Shown: in pieces, positions 8,880 to 18,955 of the stretch
Position numbering within the stretch: the first letter of the stretch is position 1
Layout of the letters: every line of letters starts with the position of its first letter
The notes under the pieces: model-generated
What the model was told of the DNA's origin: nothing
Database searches by the model: none
Seen by the model: the letters and a program-made list of their open reading frames with translations, nothing else
Assembly: GCA_037367405.1 (NCBI GenBank)
Contig: JAZKJV010005753.1
Coordinates: 930,001 to 994,000, forward strand
DNA length: 64,000 nucleotides
Direction of reading: 5' to 3'
Source: Ottelia alismoides
Lineage: Eukaryota > Streptophyta > Magnoliopsida > Alismatales > Hydrocharitaceae
Translations under genes and position numbers: made by a program

Positions 8880-9965
8880 GATAGTCTTGATAATTAAACT
8901 AAGTCCGAATAAATTTGAAGAATGGAGCTTAGTTGGACCTTAATCCACTTAATTTCAGAGGAACCTTATAAGATGTGGAGTTAAGACTTTTCAGGTCCTA
9001 GTGACTTAATTCTTTGGGTCCACACGACTATGTTCACGTGTCATCTTGATGAGTCTAAGTAGAATATTTAACAACACACGCATGATTCTTTCAGACCGTG
9101 GCTTACCTTGGACAATGCACTTTACACGTAGCTCTTCATGGAGGAGGTGGTGAGGAGGCAGTTTTGTTTGGCTTGGGGTAGCATATGAGGGTAGTACTTC
9201 TAGGCGGAACCTCTCTTCTTCTTCTAGTGAAGGAAGTGCATCTCAACTTGGTCTAGTGGTGATGAAGTCTAAAGACAGAAGTTGTGGGTTGCAATAAAGC
9301 TTCAAAAGAGGGATAGTCTACTGGCTCAAGAGGAAAATTTCTTGTATATATGCTGCACCATTTAGATATGTTGTACAGATGCATTTGAAAAAAAAAAAGA
9401 AAAAAAAAGAAAAAAAAAGCAAAAAGCAAAAAGAACTCCAAAAAAATGGTGGGTCTGATAGAAAATGATAATCCCACTGGAGTATGTATATAGTGCAAAT
9501 AAGCAAAAGCTTAAAGACTCATGGATTCCATCTCATGAAGCTTGCAGCGGGAGACTTAGCTACACTGGTTGAGCTCCCAAAATTCTATACCTCTTATTCC
9601 CCCTCTTCTTGAGCTGGTTGCACTTGAACTTAGAAGGGAATACCCCGCTTCTCGAGGAAAGAGTTGCTAGACCGGGGGATTAGAGTTACCTTGTTGATAG
9701 AGGCTGTTTCTTTGTTACTTCTGAGATGAGGAGCTATATTCACTTACATCGTACAAGTAAGATTTCATAGTCCTAAGAATTTGTGTATGTAGACTTGTTC
9801 TGATCTGACTGTTGAGGAGACCTGAATAGGAGTCTTGTGGAACTTAGAGGCTGTTAGGTTTTAAATCCACATCCCATTAAGGTTCCGACACACTAATAAT
9901 CCAAAGGTCCGACAGAGCTCCAGACTACATTTTTATGAAGATAAGCTTAAAAGTCAACATTATTC
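8880..9965 (+). repeat. E long imperfect inverted repeat with about 590-nt loop
   Basis: Arm 1 (about 8880-9145) and the reverse complement of arm 2 (about 9735-9965) share, in order, GGAGCT, GT.GGACCTT, GGAACCTTA, GATGTGGA, a TTAA-containing block and TAGCTC followed by TCAT. The loop holds the conserved core at 9626-9671 and a block around 9283-9335 (GTGGGTTG, ATAAAGCTTC, GAGGGATAGTC) also present in A, B and C. Same position and shape as in A, B and C. Confidence 0.6.
9626..9671 (+). other. Conserved 46-nt noncoding core (E)
   Basis: Begins GAACTTAGAAGGGAATACCC, continues GCTTCTCGAGGAAAG and ends TTGCTAGA. Nearly identical in B (23206-23161, minus) and clearly related in A (57441-57486) and C (39921-39966). 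It starts about 435 nt before the 3' LTR. Confidence 0.65.
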
Positions 9966-10023
9966 TTACTTCTTTCCTTTTTCTTTTCTGTATTTTTGTT
10001 TTCACTTATTTTTCAAATAAGTG

Positions 10024-10060
10024 TTTGCTAAGGGACTAGCAAAGGTAAAGTATAGGGGAA
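10024..10060 (+). other. E terminal stem-loop and polypurine tract
   Basis: TTTGCTA (10024-10030) and TAGCAAA (10037-10043) form a stem, then AGTATAGGGGAA abuts the 3' LTR at 10061. The purine tract is the plus-strand primer of reverse transcription. The same stem-loop precedes the tract in A, B and C. Confidence 0.85.
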
Positions 10061-13000
10061 TGATGAATCCACGATTCATCGCCTTTATTCTTTTATTTTA
10101 GCTTCATTTTCTTAGTCAAACACATGTAAATACCCATTAATTTCATAATTTTACCATTTTGCATGCATTTGTTAAAATCGCATTTTTAACACTTTTTGTA
10201 CATAAATAAAAGAATAAAGAAGAAAAGAAAAATAAAAGAAAAATAAAGGATGTAGTTATGCAATAAATACAGACTGACCCAAACCCCAAGAGAAGGTCAA
10301 GACTTGACCTGATCGAACAGGAATAAAGTAGGGGGAGATAGGGTCGTTTGTCAGAAAAATCGAAAATATCTTGTAAATATTTTTCATGTATATTTATACA
10401 AAACTTACATTATTTTATCTGTACATAATGTGACCTCAAACTAATTATTTTCGTAAATAAAAGTTGTAAATAAAATTGTGTTGTAAATAATAAAAATATT
10501 TGTAAAATAAAATATTGTATATATTGCAAATAATTACACCCAGAAAAAGCCACAAAGTGATAATTGAAAAATCAATTCCGGCTCCACACAAGCTCAAATT
10601 GAACCAAACTCACTTCCATCATACTATAAATTAAATTATCTTTCAAATGGCTGTGGTTTCATTATTTTTGGAGTTACGGTTAAAAAGTCGGTTTTCTGGG
10701 GTGTCTTGTGCAGTTTTCCTATATATTTGATGAACATATTTATTTATATTTATTTTTATACATAATGTATATTGTAAATATTGTTTTCATTAAAAAAATT
10801 AAATTAAAAAAAATAAAAAAAATAAAAATTAAAAAAAAACTTTTATAAAAATTATTTCCTTATTTGCACCTATGTACATTATATTATATGTATATAATAT
10901 ATGTATACAACTAACTTCCTTAAATAAAAAAGGCACCAAAAAAATAAAATATCTAACTTTAATTTATTAATTTAATTTAATTACGAATTTTGTATTTATA
11001 TTTAATTATTTAATTCTTTATTTGATTTGATAGCTTACCTTTTATGTAAAGATTTGATTTTGTGCCTTAAATAGCCACCATTAAAGTGGTTAATTGATTT
11101 TCAGGAATTATTTAATTTATTTATTTTAATTAATTACGAAATTCGTTTTTAATTAATTATTTATTTTATTTATTCAATTATTTTATTTAATTAACCAATA
11201 AACACTTTCCTCATTTGTGAATATCTTCCATTTTTGATTTTCTTCTCTTTTTAATGGGCTCCTCCTCCCTCATTCACACTTGATCGATCTTTGGCGGAGA
11301 GGAGCCCAGTTTCCGAGAGGTTTCTTGTTGAAGAGGGTCCTAGCCTCCGATCCAGTCGGTGACAGCGGCTTGAGCTTCGTCGAGGCCATCATGGCTTGTC
11401 CGATCCCCGAGGTGAGATCCACTTTTACTTGTCGTTTTTCCTAGGTAAATTGTAGGCTTAGATCATAGCGTAGGATTAGAGAGTAATTTTTAGATTAAAA
11501 ATCTCAAAAATTTCCATCACACTTTAATCCACATCCGACACCGATTTTCATCTCATCTCGCTATCCCTTCATATTCACGTTCTACCTTACACGACCTGTC
11601 ACCTCCGGCCACGCACGGTGGTCGGAGTCTAGGATCTATCTTCCATTTCGCGCAAGATCCTCCCATTCACCGTTCCCATTTTTGTGTATAAATAAAAAAT
11701 AACATAAAAGTATTTTTCCTGTTCATCTCACCTTTGTTTTTGCAGGGAAAATTAAAAAAAATAAATTTTTGTTATCTTTTATCCGTAAAATTTGTTTTGC
11801 AGGGCAAAATAATAAGAAATTTGTTTATCTCTATCATTTCTAACATTTTGTGTTGCAGGAAAATATAAAAAAACATAAATAAAAAAATATATAAAAAAAT
11901 TCCTTTTTACATTTCTGTATACAACTACTGTATATAAAACAAAATTTATTTCTGTCTTTACATATTCAAAAAAAAGAAAAGAAAAAAAAACTACAGGTCA
12001 CGGGGGCATCACGCCCGCAACCCCGCGCCACCCCCCGCTTCATCTCTCCAGCGGGCGGCGGCGCCGTCCAACGCCGCCTCGGCCCCTCCCGCGACGGATC
12101 TCGCGCCTACGCACGCCTCTCCACCGCCGCCCTCCTTCAGATCCGCGGCCCTAGCCAACGGGCAGCCCTCCATCCGCCGCTAGCACCTCGCGGCCATCAA
12201 CCGTAGGCCGCCCAAAGGCCCGCGGCCCTGCACCCACCACCGGCAGGCCGCGCTCCCGCGGCGTCCTCCCTTCTGCCCTCCGCAGTCCAGCCGCCCGTGC
12301 ATGGCCCTTCTTCACCCGCGCGGCCACCTGCGTCCTCCAGGCCGCCCACCGGCGCCGCTCCGCAGCCCCATCCAGCGCCCCCCTTCCCCAGCGGGCCTCC
12401 CTCCTTCCATCTCCCACCGACCCACGATGGCGCCCTCCACCATCTCCAGGACGCGGGCCAGCCACGCGACCTCCCCGTGCCTGCTCCAGACCCTCCGCGC
12501 CCCCGACACCGCCTCTCCTCCAGAGCCGCGCGCGGCACGCCGGCCGCGCCTCCTCCCTCGCCGTTGGCCGCAAGAGGCAACCCTCCTTCTTGGGTGGCGG
12601 CGGTTCCTTTTTGGGTCCTACTTTCTCTTTGCTGTGAACAAAAATACGAAGAAGAACCCTAGAGGGGGGGGTCAATTAAAAAAGGAAAATTGCACAAATA
12701 CCTTCTGAAGTTCTGACAATTGCAAGAAGCCTCTTGTTCCAAATCAAGGTCATGTGCTTGGCATTTGCTACTGGGTAAATTTCACTCTTTAGCCAGAACC
12801 TTTGTTCTTATTATCCATTTGATACAGAAACATTGAATATCTGCATTTTAGTCCCTGTGTTGCAGACTTGGACTATGCTTGTTCTCTTTGAATAGAATAA
12901 ATGCTTTTATTGATCCAAAAAAATTTTCAAAAATATTGTGCATAATCCTGCAGTAGTTTTATCATTGTATAAATTTTTCATAGCTTTTCGTTGACATTTT

Positions 13001-13558
13001 ATATATTGAAAAAAAATCAAAAATAGTGTTCTTGTGTCTTTTTCTCTGCCTACACTTTGAAAATTCATAAAAAATATAAAAATTACCTAAAAATCCCACA
13101 AAAATTCCTGTAGGTACTTTTGAGTGTGTTTTATTTTCTGTCCAATTTTTGTCCATTTTTCATTTATAAAATTTCAAAAAAAAATTACAAAATACGAAAA
13201 AGCTTAAAAAATTACAGAAAATTGTGAAAAAGGCAAAAATAGTGCGTGTGCTTTTCTTTATCACTTTTCTTCATTTGTGCTTATTCGAAAAATAAAAAAA
13301 TATAAAAAATTCAAAAACCGCTAAAAATTTAACTTTTGAAATTTGACTACTTAGTTTTTAAATCGTGCTCCTTGTGTTCGACCCTGGTCGCTATACCAGG
13401 TAAAAAGAATAGCGAAAAGCCGCTTACATTGTTTTTATCGATTTAACATCTTTTTCTGAGTGGTTATAAATTTTTCTCGATTGACCGCGCTTGGTGATTT
13501 GGGTCACGACGACCTTTGATTATTTACATACTTAACCCGATTGTCAGGCGTGTCATCA
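10061..13558 (+). repeat. E 3' LTR
   Basis: 3,498 bp, near-identical to 749-4255: same TGATGAATCC start, TGTCATCA end, GC-rich core (about 11995-12650), purine block AATAAAGTAGGGGGAGAT (10322-10339) and donor-like GT at 11412-11413. Scattered single-base differences and small changes in A runs only. Confidence 0.92.
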
Positions 13559-14530
13559 TGTCGCCTTGCATTGCTTTGCCGATCTTCTCCCTCTGTTTTT
13601 GGATCAATAGGAATCAAAGAAAAGACAAAAAAACGTTAGGCGCTTGTATTGAATTTACTCAAAACAAGTGATAACACAAAAAAAATTAAAAAAGGGACTG
13701 CTAAAAAATACTTGACCTTAATAAAATTGATTAATTGGACTCATTGCCTTGGGTGAGCAAATCCCTCATTTGATTTCAGGTTGCATGGAAAGGTCTCCTT
13801 TTAAGTGAGGTGAGCAACGTCGTAAGGAATAGTGCCCAAAACCCAGTCTGTGGCTGCCTTGTGTATCACCTAGATTTCCGAAGTATTGGCGCTTCTATCA
13901 TACGTAGACGAGTAGGGCTTGGTCAACAATAGTGACTCTCTATTGTGTAGAGCACTGACCTTGTCTGAAGTATTGAGCATAGGCCATGCCTTCACGGGGG
14001 TGTCTGTCTCATCGTCTTGCATTCGAGTAGGGTCTTGCACGCTCATGGGTGATTCTGTTGTGAGCGAGTCCTGAAGTATCGGTTTCGCCTATTGGCTTCC
14101 TTTCTATATTTCTTTGGTTGAGTAGGGATCCAGGAAGGGTTACAAGGACCTTAAAAAGTGCAGACTACAGGTTACACAGGAGGAGGACAAGTACGGGATA
14201 CTTTTCTGGCAGTACTCTCTCTCTCCTATAGGCGTAGCGCTCTAAGGACTCGTGACAAGATAAATTGCCTAAAAATCAAATCTAAAACTCACAAAGATAA
14301 TTGCCGAACCTTCACGACCTCATGGGTCGAGTTGGTGAATCCATTGCCATGGGTTTGATTGATTAGTCGAGTTAAGGTCAAGATCAAAAACATCGCGCCT
14401 TTGCACCATTTTTGCTCTCCTTCCATTTGACCCTTGCTCATTGTGAGCCTTCTACGGTTTTACACTCCTTTTATTTCTTGTTCACCTTCGTGCTCTTCAT
14501 CCATCATCTTTCCCTTTTGACCTTCTCAAG
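13559..14530 (+). other. Element A leader, second part
   Basis: Resumes A after the duplicated TGTCG (13559-13563). It aligns by eye with the B leader (about 48110 down to 47168, minus). Features are the predicted acceptor TTTGATTTCAG (AG at 13778-13779), GTGCCCAAAACCCAGTCTG, and three cycles of GAAGTAT ... GAGTAGGG (13878-13918, 13964-14032, 14070-14127). A purine-rich block near 14150-14210 and a pyrimidine-rich run precede the gag ATG at 14531. No separate gene seen. Confidence 0.7.
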
Positions 14531-17405
14531 ATGTCATCACACGGATGGTTTAGTCGGGACCCCGCCGACACCCACATCGATTCCGTGTCGCCTACATCTT
14601 CAATAAACAAGGGTGACCTCCAAGTGATTAGTTCGGATCATGCGAATTTCTCCTTGGACTCTCCTATCCTTGAACCATTCAATACTTGCCTATATCCAAT
14701 AAATCCACTGTTCGGGATGGACTCGCCTCCCGAATCAACCCTTCCTCTTCAATTAAACCGGGATTACTCTTGTCCCAGAATTAATCCTTTGTGGATGGAG
14801 ATTGATTTCAGTCAATATCCTATGCTTCGTTCACAACATTCTGGGATTGACCTTAATTCCAGACTAATCTCATCAGCTAGTGCTAAGATAGACACTGATC
14901 AGAGTTTATTCAGCCATGCAGATTCACACCCTGATCGCGAGCCCGAAATTCAAGACAATCCCGAGATGGCTCCAACTGGAAGAGGAAAGGGAACACAACC
15001 CCAGCAAGGAGAACAAGTATATCAAGGAGAGGGGCAATCCACCATGCAGAATGAGGTCAACATCCAGTTGCTCACATCTATCCAGGCCATCCAACAACAA
15101 CTGACCAATCAGTCCTTGGCCCAGACCGCATTCCAGGATATGCTCAATGATTTGAGGAGGAGAGCTGATGAGAGAGATGACAGACAAGAGGATGATCATG
15201 ATCTAGAGGTCAATCGAGGAAGTGCCGAAGACGAACTCTCAGTGGAAGGACTTGAGTATGAAAGAATGGATGCAGAAATACCACAACCGAAGCCAACTTT
15301 GAAAGAAACATACAACCCTGGGGTGGGTCTTATCACTCAGTGGATTCAAGTTCCACGAATTCATGCCCACTTCGAGATGAAGCTGCAGTTTCTATCTCTG
15401 CTTCCCACATTCGATGGGAATCCCACTGAAGAACCATATATCTTCCTCAAGAAGTTTGGTCGCATCTGCGCCACCGCTCACTACCCCGGTATCCCTGTGG
15501 GGGTAGTCAAGATGACCGCTTTTCCCTTTAGCCTTCAAGATAAGGCCTTGTATTGGGTCGATCACTTAGGAAAGGTAGTCACGACTTGGGAGGAGCTGAA
15601 ATCTGCCTTTCTTCACAAATTCTATCCTCTGGATCGTCTGAACCAGATGCGTGCCCACATTTCAAGCTTCTATCAGCAGCCCAGCGAGACAATCCATGAA
15701 GCTTGGGAGAGATTCAAGGAACTACAAGAACGGTGTCCCCACCACGAGATTCCCAAGACCAGTTTTGTATAGCATTTCTTTAGTGTTCTGACACTAGAGA
15801 GTCAGCGACTCGTTGATGCCGCTGGTGGAGGTTCGCTTTTCAACAAAGATGAGGATGTTGTCTGGAATATTTTTGAGGAGATGGCCAAGGGAGAGGCCGC
15901 TCAGTCCTCATCACGCGCATACATGAAGATGCCTACAGCCATTAACAAGTCCATGAATATGTCTAGCCACACCGAAGACAAGGATGAGAGCTCCAACCTC
16001 AGTATTATCGGGAGCCACTTGTCTAAGGTCGACATCATCGAGAAGAGGTTCGAAGACCTCGAAAAATTATCAGTCATTGAGAAGAGAACCCAGGGACTGG
16101 AGAAGCTTGATTTGATTGCTCAACAACTGGAGCAGCTAGTTCGAGCCCTGAACGCCAACTCCTACAACGTTGTATCTGCTACTGAGAACTCTACTGAGCT
16201 GAAGGAACCGTCATGCATGCAGCCTCCTCAATCAAGTCCTCCGCAACCTCCTGCAGTTCAGCATGTATACTACGTGCAAGCACCAGAACAGCCCCCGCAG
16301 GCACATAACCAGATAGTTGTCTATCAACCAGAGCTGCTTCCTGTTTATCCTGAGCAGTTTCCTCCTGCCCCCCCCCCCACAAATTCAAGAGATCAATGGT
16401 GTGTGGGAACCTGAACAACAGCTGACCCATCCTCAGGGGCACTTCCAGGGTCAGAACATGGCGACTCGGCCATCATACCAGCAACAACAGGGGAATAGGA
16501 ACTTCCAGCCTCAAAACCCGCAGCAGCAACAATATGGGAACACTTAGAGGCAGGATTACCAGCAGCAGCAACCTGGCTACCACCATCCTCCACAGCAACC
16601 GACTGCAGCATATCATCAGGCAAATCCCTCTCAACAGTATTCACAGTATCCCTCTCGTGTTCCTCCCCATCAATTTTCATAAGGATATCAACAACACCCC
16701 CCTTCGAATTATCCAAGTCAGAGGTCCCAAGGGGGCGATGCATCCGATGTGGCACCAGTGAAACCTACCCTCGCTTGCCTTGAACAACTGGTAAAAAATA
16801 TTGATGAGATGACCTAGAAGATCGACGACCTGATGGCTGCCAAAATCGTCATACCAGCCCAGGTCGAGGCCAATCCGAATAATTTCCGACGCAAGGAGCA
16901 GGTAGCTGGCAGTGTCCAACCCGATACAGGTGAATTAAATTGTTTTTTATCTAATGTTGTTACTCTCAGGAGCGGTAGGACACTCCAGCCATCAGCGACA
17001 GCGAAGGGAAAGCATCTTGCATCTGACGGGGAATCGTCAGTCCAGCCGACACTAGGGCTACGAATCATTTTGGGAGCAGCACCATCATTCAAAAAAGCAC
17101 AAAAAAATGAAGAAAACAGCAAAACACAAAAAGATAGCAGCAACCTCGGTGGAGATAGGCCCACATTGGAGACGTCTGCACCTACCTCAGAGCCAGTTCC
17201 TGACGGGAGGAGCATTGCACCTGCAGCGAGTCCAATGCCAGCACCTGAAGCCGAGCCCGCCATTTTTGGTCCACACCTTGTAGATGATTCTATTCCTTTT
17301 TGCCATCTACCTGTACACAAAAATATGGATAATATTTTGAATGACATCAGTGAAAAGTTTGTAGATATTCCTTTTCCAGAAGCAATGAAAAAACACAAAA
17401 AATGA
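14531..17405 (+). pseudogene. Element A gag (broken)
   Basis: Gag polyprotein part of an Athila-like element, starting MSSHGWFSRDP like B. The capsid-type domain lies at residues about 280-415 (FLSLLPTF, EEPYIFLKKF, FPFSLQDKALYWVDHL, AFLHKFYPLDRLNQMR). A Gln/Pro-rich C-terminal region follows, with no CCHC knuckle. Breaks compared with B: TAG at 15770-15772, a frameshift in the 11-C run (16368-16378), TAG at 16545-16547, TAA at 16680-16682, TAG at 16815-16817, and one A lost from the A run at 17397-17402, giving TGA at 17403-17405. Four of the nonsense changes are Gln or Trp codons altered by a C-to-T or G-to-A transition. Nonfunctional as it stands. Confidence 0.88.
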
Positions 17406-18955
17406 AAAATTTGAAAAATGCTTTGTCTGATCCTGCTATCATAGAAATTATCCAGAATTTAGTGTTGAACATGCCATTGATGAAGGCTCTTGAGTACATG
17501 CCAGTTGTAAAGAAAGGATTGAAAGATGCATGTACAACCAAGCGCAGGCCTCACCCTCACAACTCTAGAAACAAAGGTGGCAAACCCGAAAAGCATATCC
17601 TTACAATGTCCACAGTTAATGCAATCAGCAACCTCCCGGATAAAAAGCCAGATATGGGAGCACCTCTTGTGCGATGTCAAATGTTCAACCAGGAATTTGA
17701 ACGAACACTTCTCGACAGCGGGTCTACCGTCAACCTGATGCCATCCTCACTGCTTACATTATTCAGGCTAGGACCGCTCAAGCCTACAAAGATGATTCTG
17801 CAATTTGCAGACAAATTAGTCAAGCGGCCTAGGGGCTTGTTGGAGGATGTGATAGTCACGGTTCAGGGAAAGCAGTTCCCGGCCGATTTTGTGGTGCTAG
17901 ATATGGACGCCCCCTCTCTATTGCTCCTTACCCCAATCATACTCGGAAGACCATTCCTGCGGACGTCAAATGCAGTAGTGAACTATGGGACGGGAGAAAT
18001 CACTTTTGATGCTGGTAATGATACAATCAGAGTGGAGACCCTGCCTGAGGGAACACCAGCCGAACGAACATCTGCATCATGTGAAAGGGTGATTGAGTAT
18101 TCTGACGACTGTGACTTTCTAGCAGAAATTCAAGACACCAACTTATTCTTAGATGACAATGAGATTCATGAACTCCTCTGCCCCGAGGAAGGATTGGAGA
18201 CCACGGTCGAATTTCCCCTTATCGATCAGGATGAGGTGTTTGCTGATGCACTGCATGAGACTGCCGTGGAGGTGATGTGCCTTCAAAACCAAGAGCAAAT
18301 AGTTGAAGAATCTTGTGATGAAGAGGAAATCATCGAGACATTCTGTCAAGATTTGAGAGAAGAGGTAGAACAGATCATGGTGTACACCGAACAGATGAAA
18401 GAATCGCCACATGCATTAATAGCTGAAGTCACTTCTGAAGCAGCTCAGACCCCGCCAGAGTTGAAACCCTTGCCCTCCAACATGAAATATGCCTTCCTTG
18501 CGGGAGAATTGAACATGTACCCGGTCATTATTAATGCACACCTGACCGAAGACCAAGAATATCATTTGATGGAGGTTCTTGAACGCAACCACAAGGCAAT
18601 AGGCTGGCGAACTTCGGATCTCCATGGGATCAATCCATCACTGTTTTCGCATAGCATTTTTCTAGAAGAAGATTGCAGGCCCTCTCGAGAACTTCAGAGA
18701 AGATTAAATCCTAACCCGCGGGAGGTTATTATGAAAGAGATCCAGAAATGGTGTGATGCGGGATTCATCTATCCCATCTCTGACAGCAAATGGGTGAGCC
18801 CTCTGCATGTTGTGCCAAAGAAATCAGGGATCACCATTGTGAAGAATGCCAAAGGAGAGGAGATCGCAACCAGAGTACCCACGTCGTGGCGAGTATGCGT
18901 GGATTACAGAAGACTTAACCTCACCACCAAGAAGGACCACTTCCCTTTACCCTTC
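17402..18955 (+). pseudogene. Element A protease and N-terminal reverse transcriptase
   Basis: Open from 17402 until B interrupts it. The aspartic protease active site is LLDSGSTVNLMP (Asp-Ser-Gly at residues about 105-107), followed by LLEDVIVTVQGKQFP and an IILGRPFL motif, then an acidic spacer. The RT start is recognised by ELQRRLNPNPREV, ISDSKWVSPLHVVPKK, SWRVCVDYRRLN and DHFPLPF. The B LTR begins at 18956 just after FPLPF; the rest of RT is at 52841. It lies directly downstream of the broken gag, in the frame that restores agreement with B. Confidence 0.9.
18951..18955 (+). repeat. Target site duplication CCTTC, left copy (B into A)
   Basis: CCTTC precedes the B terminus TGATTATC at 18956 and recurs at 52841-52845 after TTCATCA. 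Removing B plus one copy rejoins the conserved RT segment FPLPF/IDQI of A. Confidence 0.95.

Larger units (their letters stand above)
749..13558 (+). mobile_element. Element E: gag-only, non-autonomous Athila-like LTR retrotransposon
   Basis: Complete element of about 12.8 kb: 5' LTR 749-4255, tRNA-Asp primer site 4259-4276, leader, one gag-like frame (5578-7542), structured noncoding 3' region, polypurine tract 10051-10060 and 3' LTR 10061-13558, flanked by TSD TGTCG. No protease, RT, RNase H or integrase motif was found in any frame, so it must use enzymes of another element. By eye the two LTRs are about 98% alike, which suggests a fairly recent insertion. Its 3' noncoding region and polypurine tract match A and B, so a relative of A or B is a plausible helper. 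Confidence 0.88.
686..13779 (+). other. Predicted leader intron of element A, split by element E
   Basis: Candidate donor CT/GTAAGTC has its GT at 686-687. Candidate acceptor TTTGATTTCAG/GTTGCATGG has its AG at 13778-13779. Removing E and one copy of the duplicated target leaves about 279 nt. The B leader has the same donor and an equivalent acceptor at 48192-47916 (277 nt). Both sites are canonical and in equivalent positions, but no transcript evidence is available from sequence alone. Confidence 0.4.
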
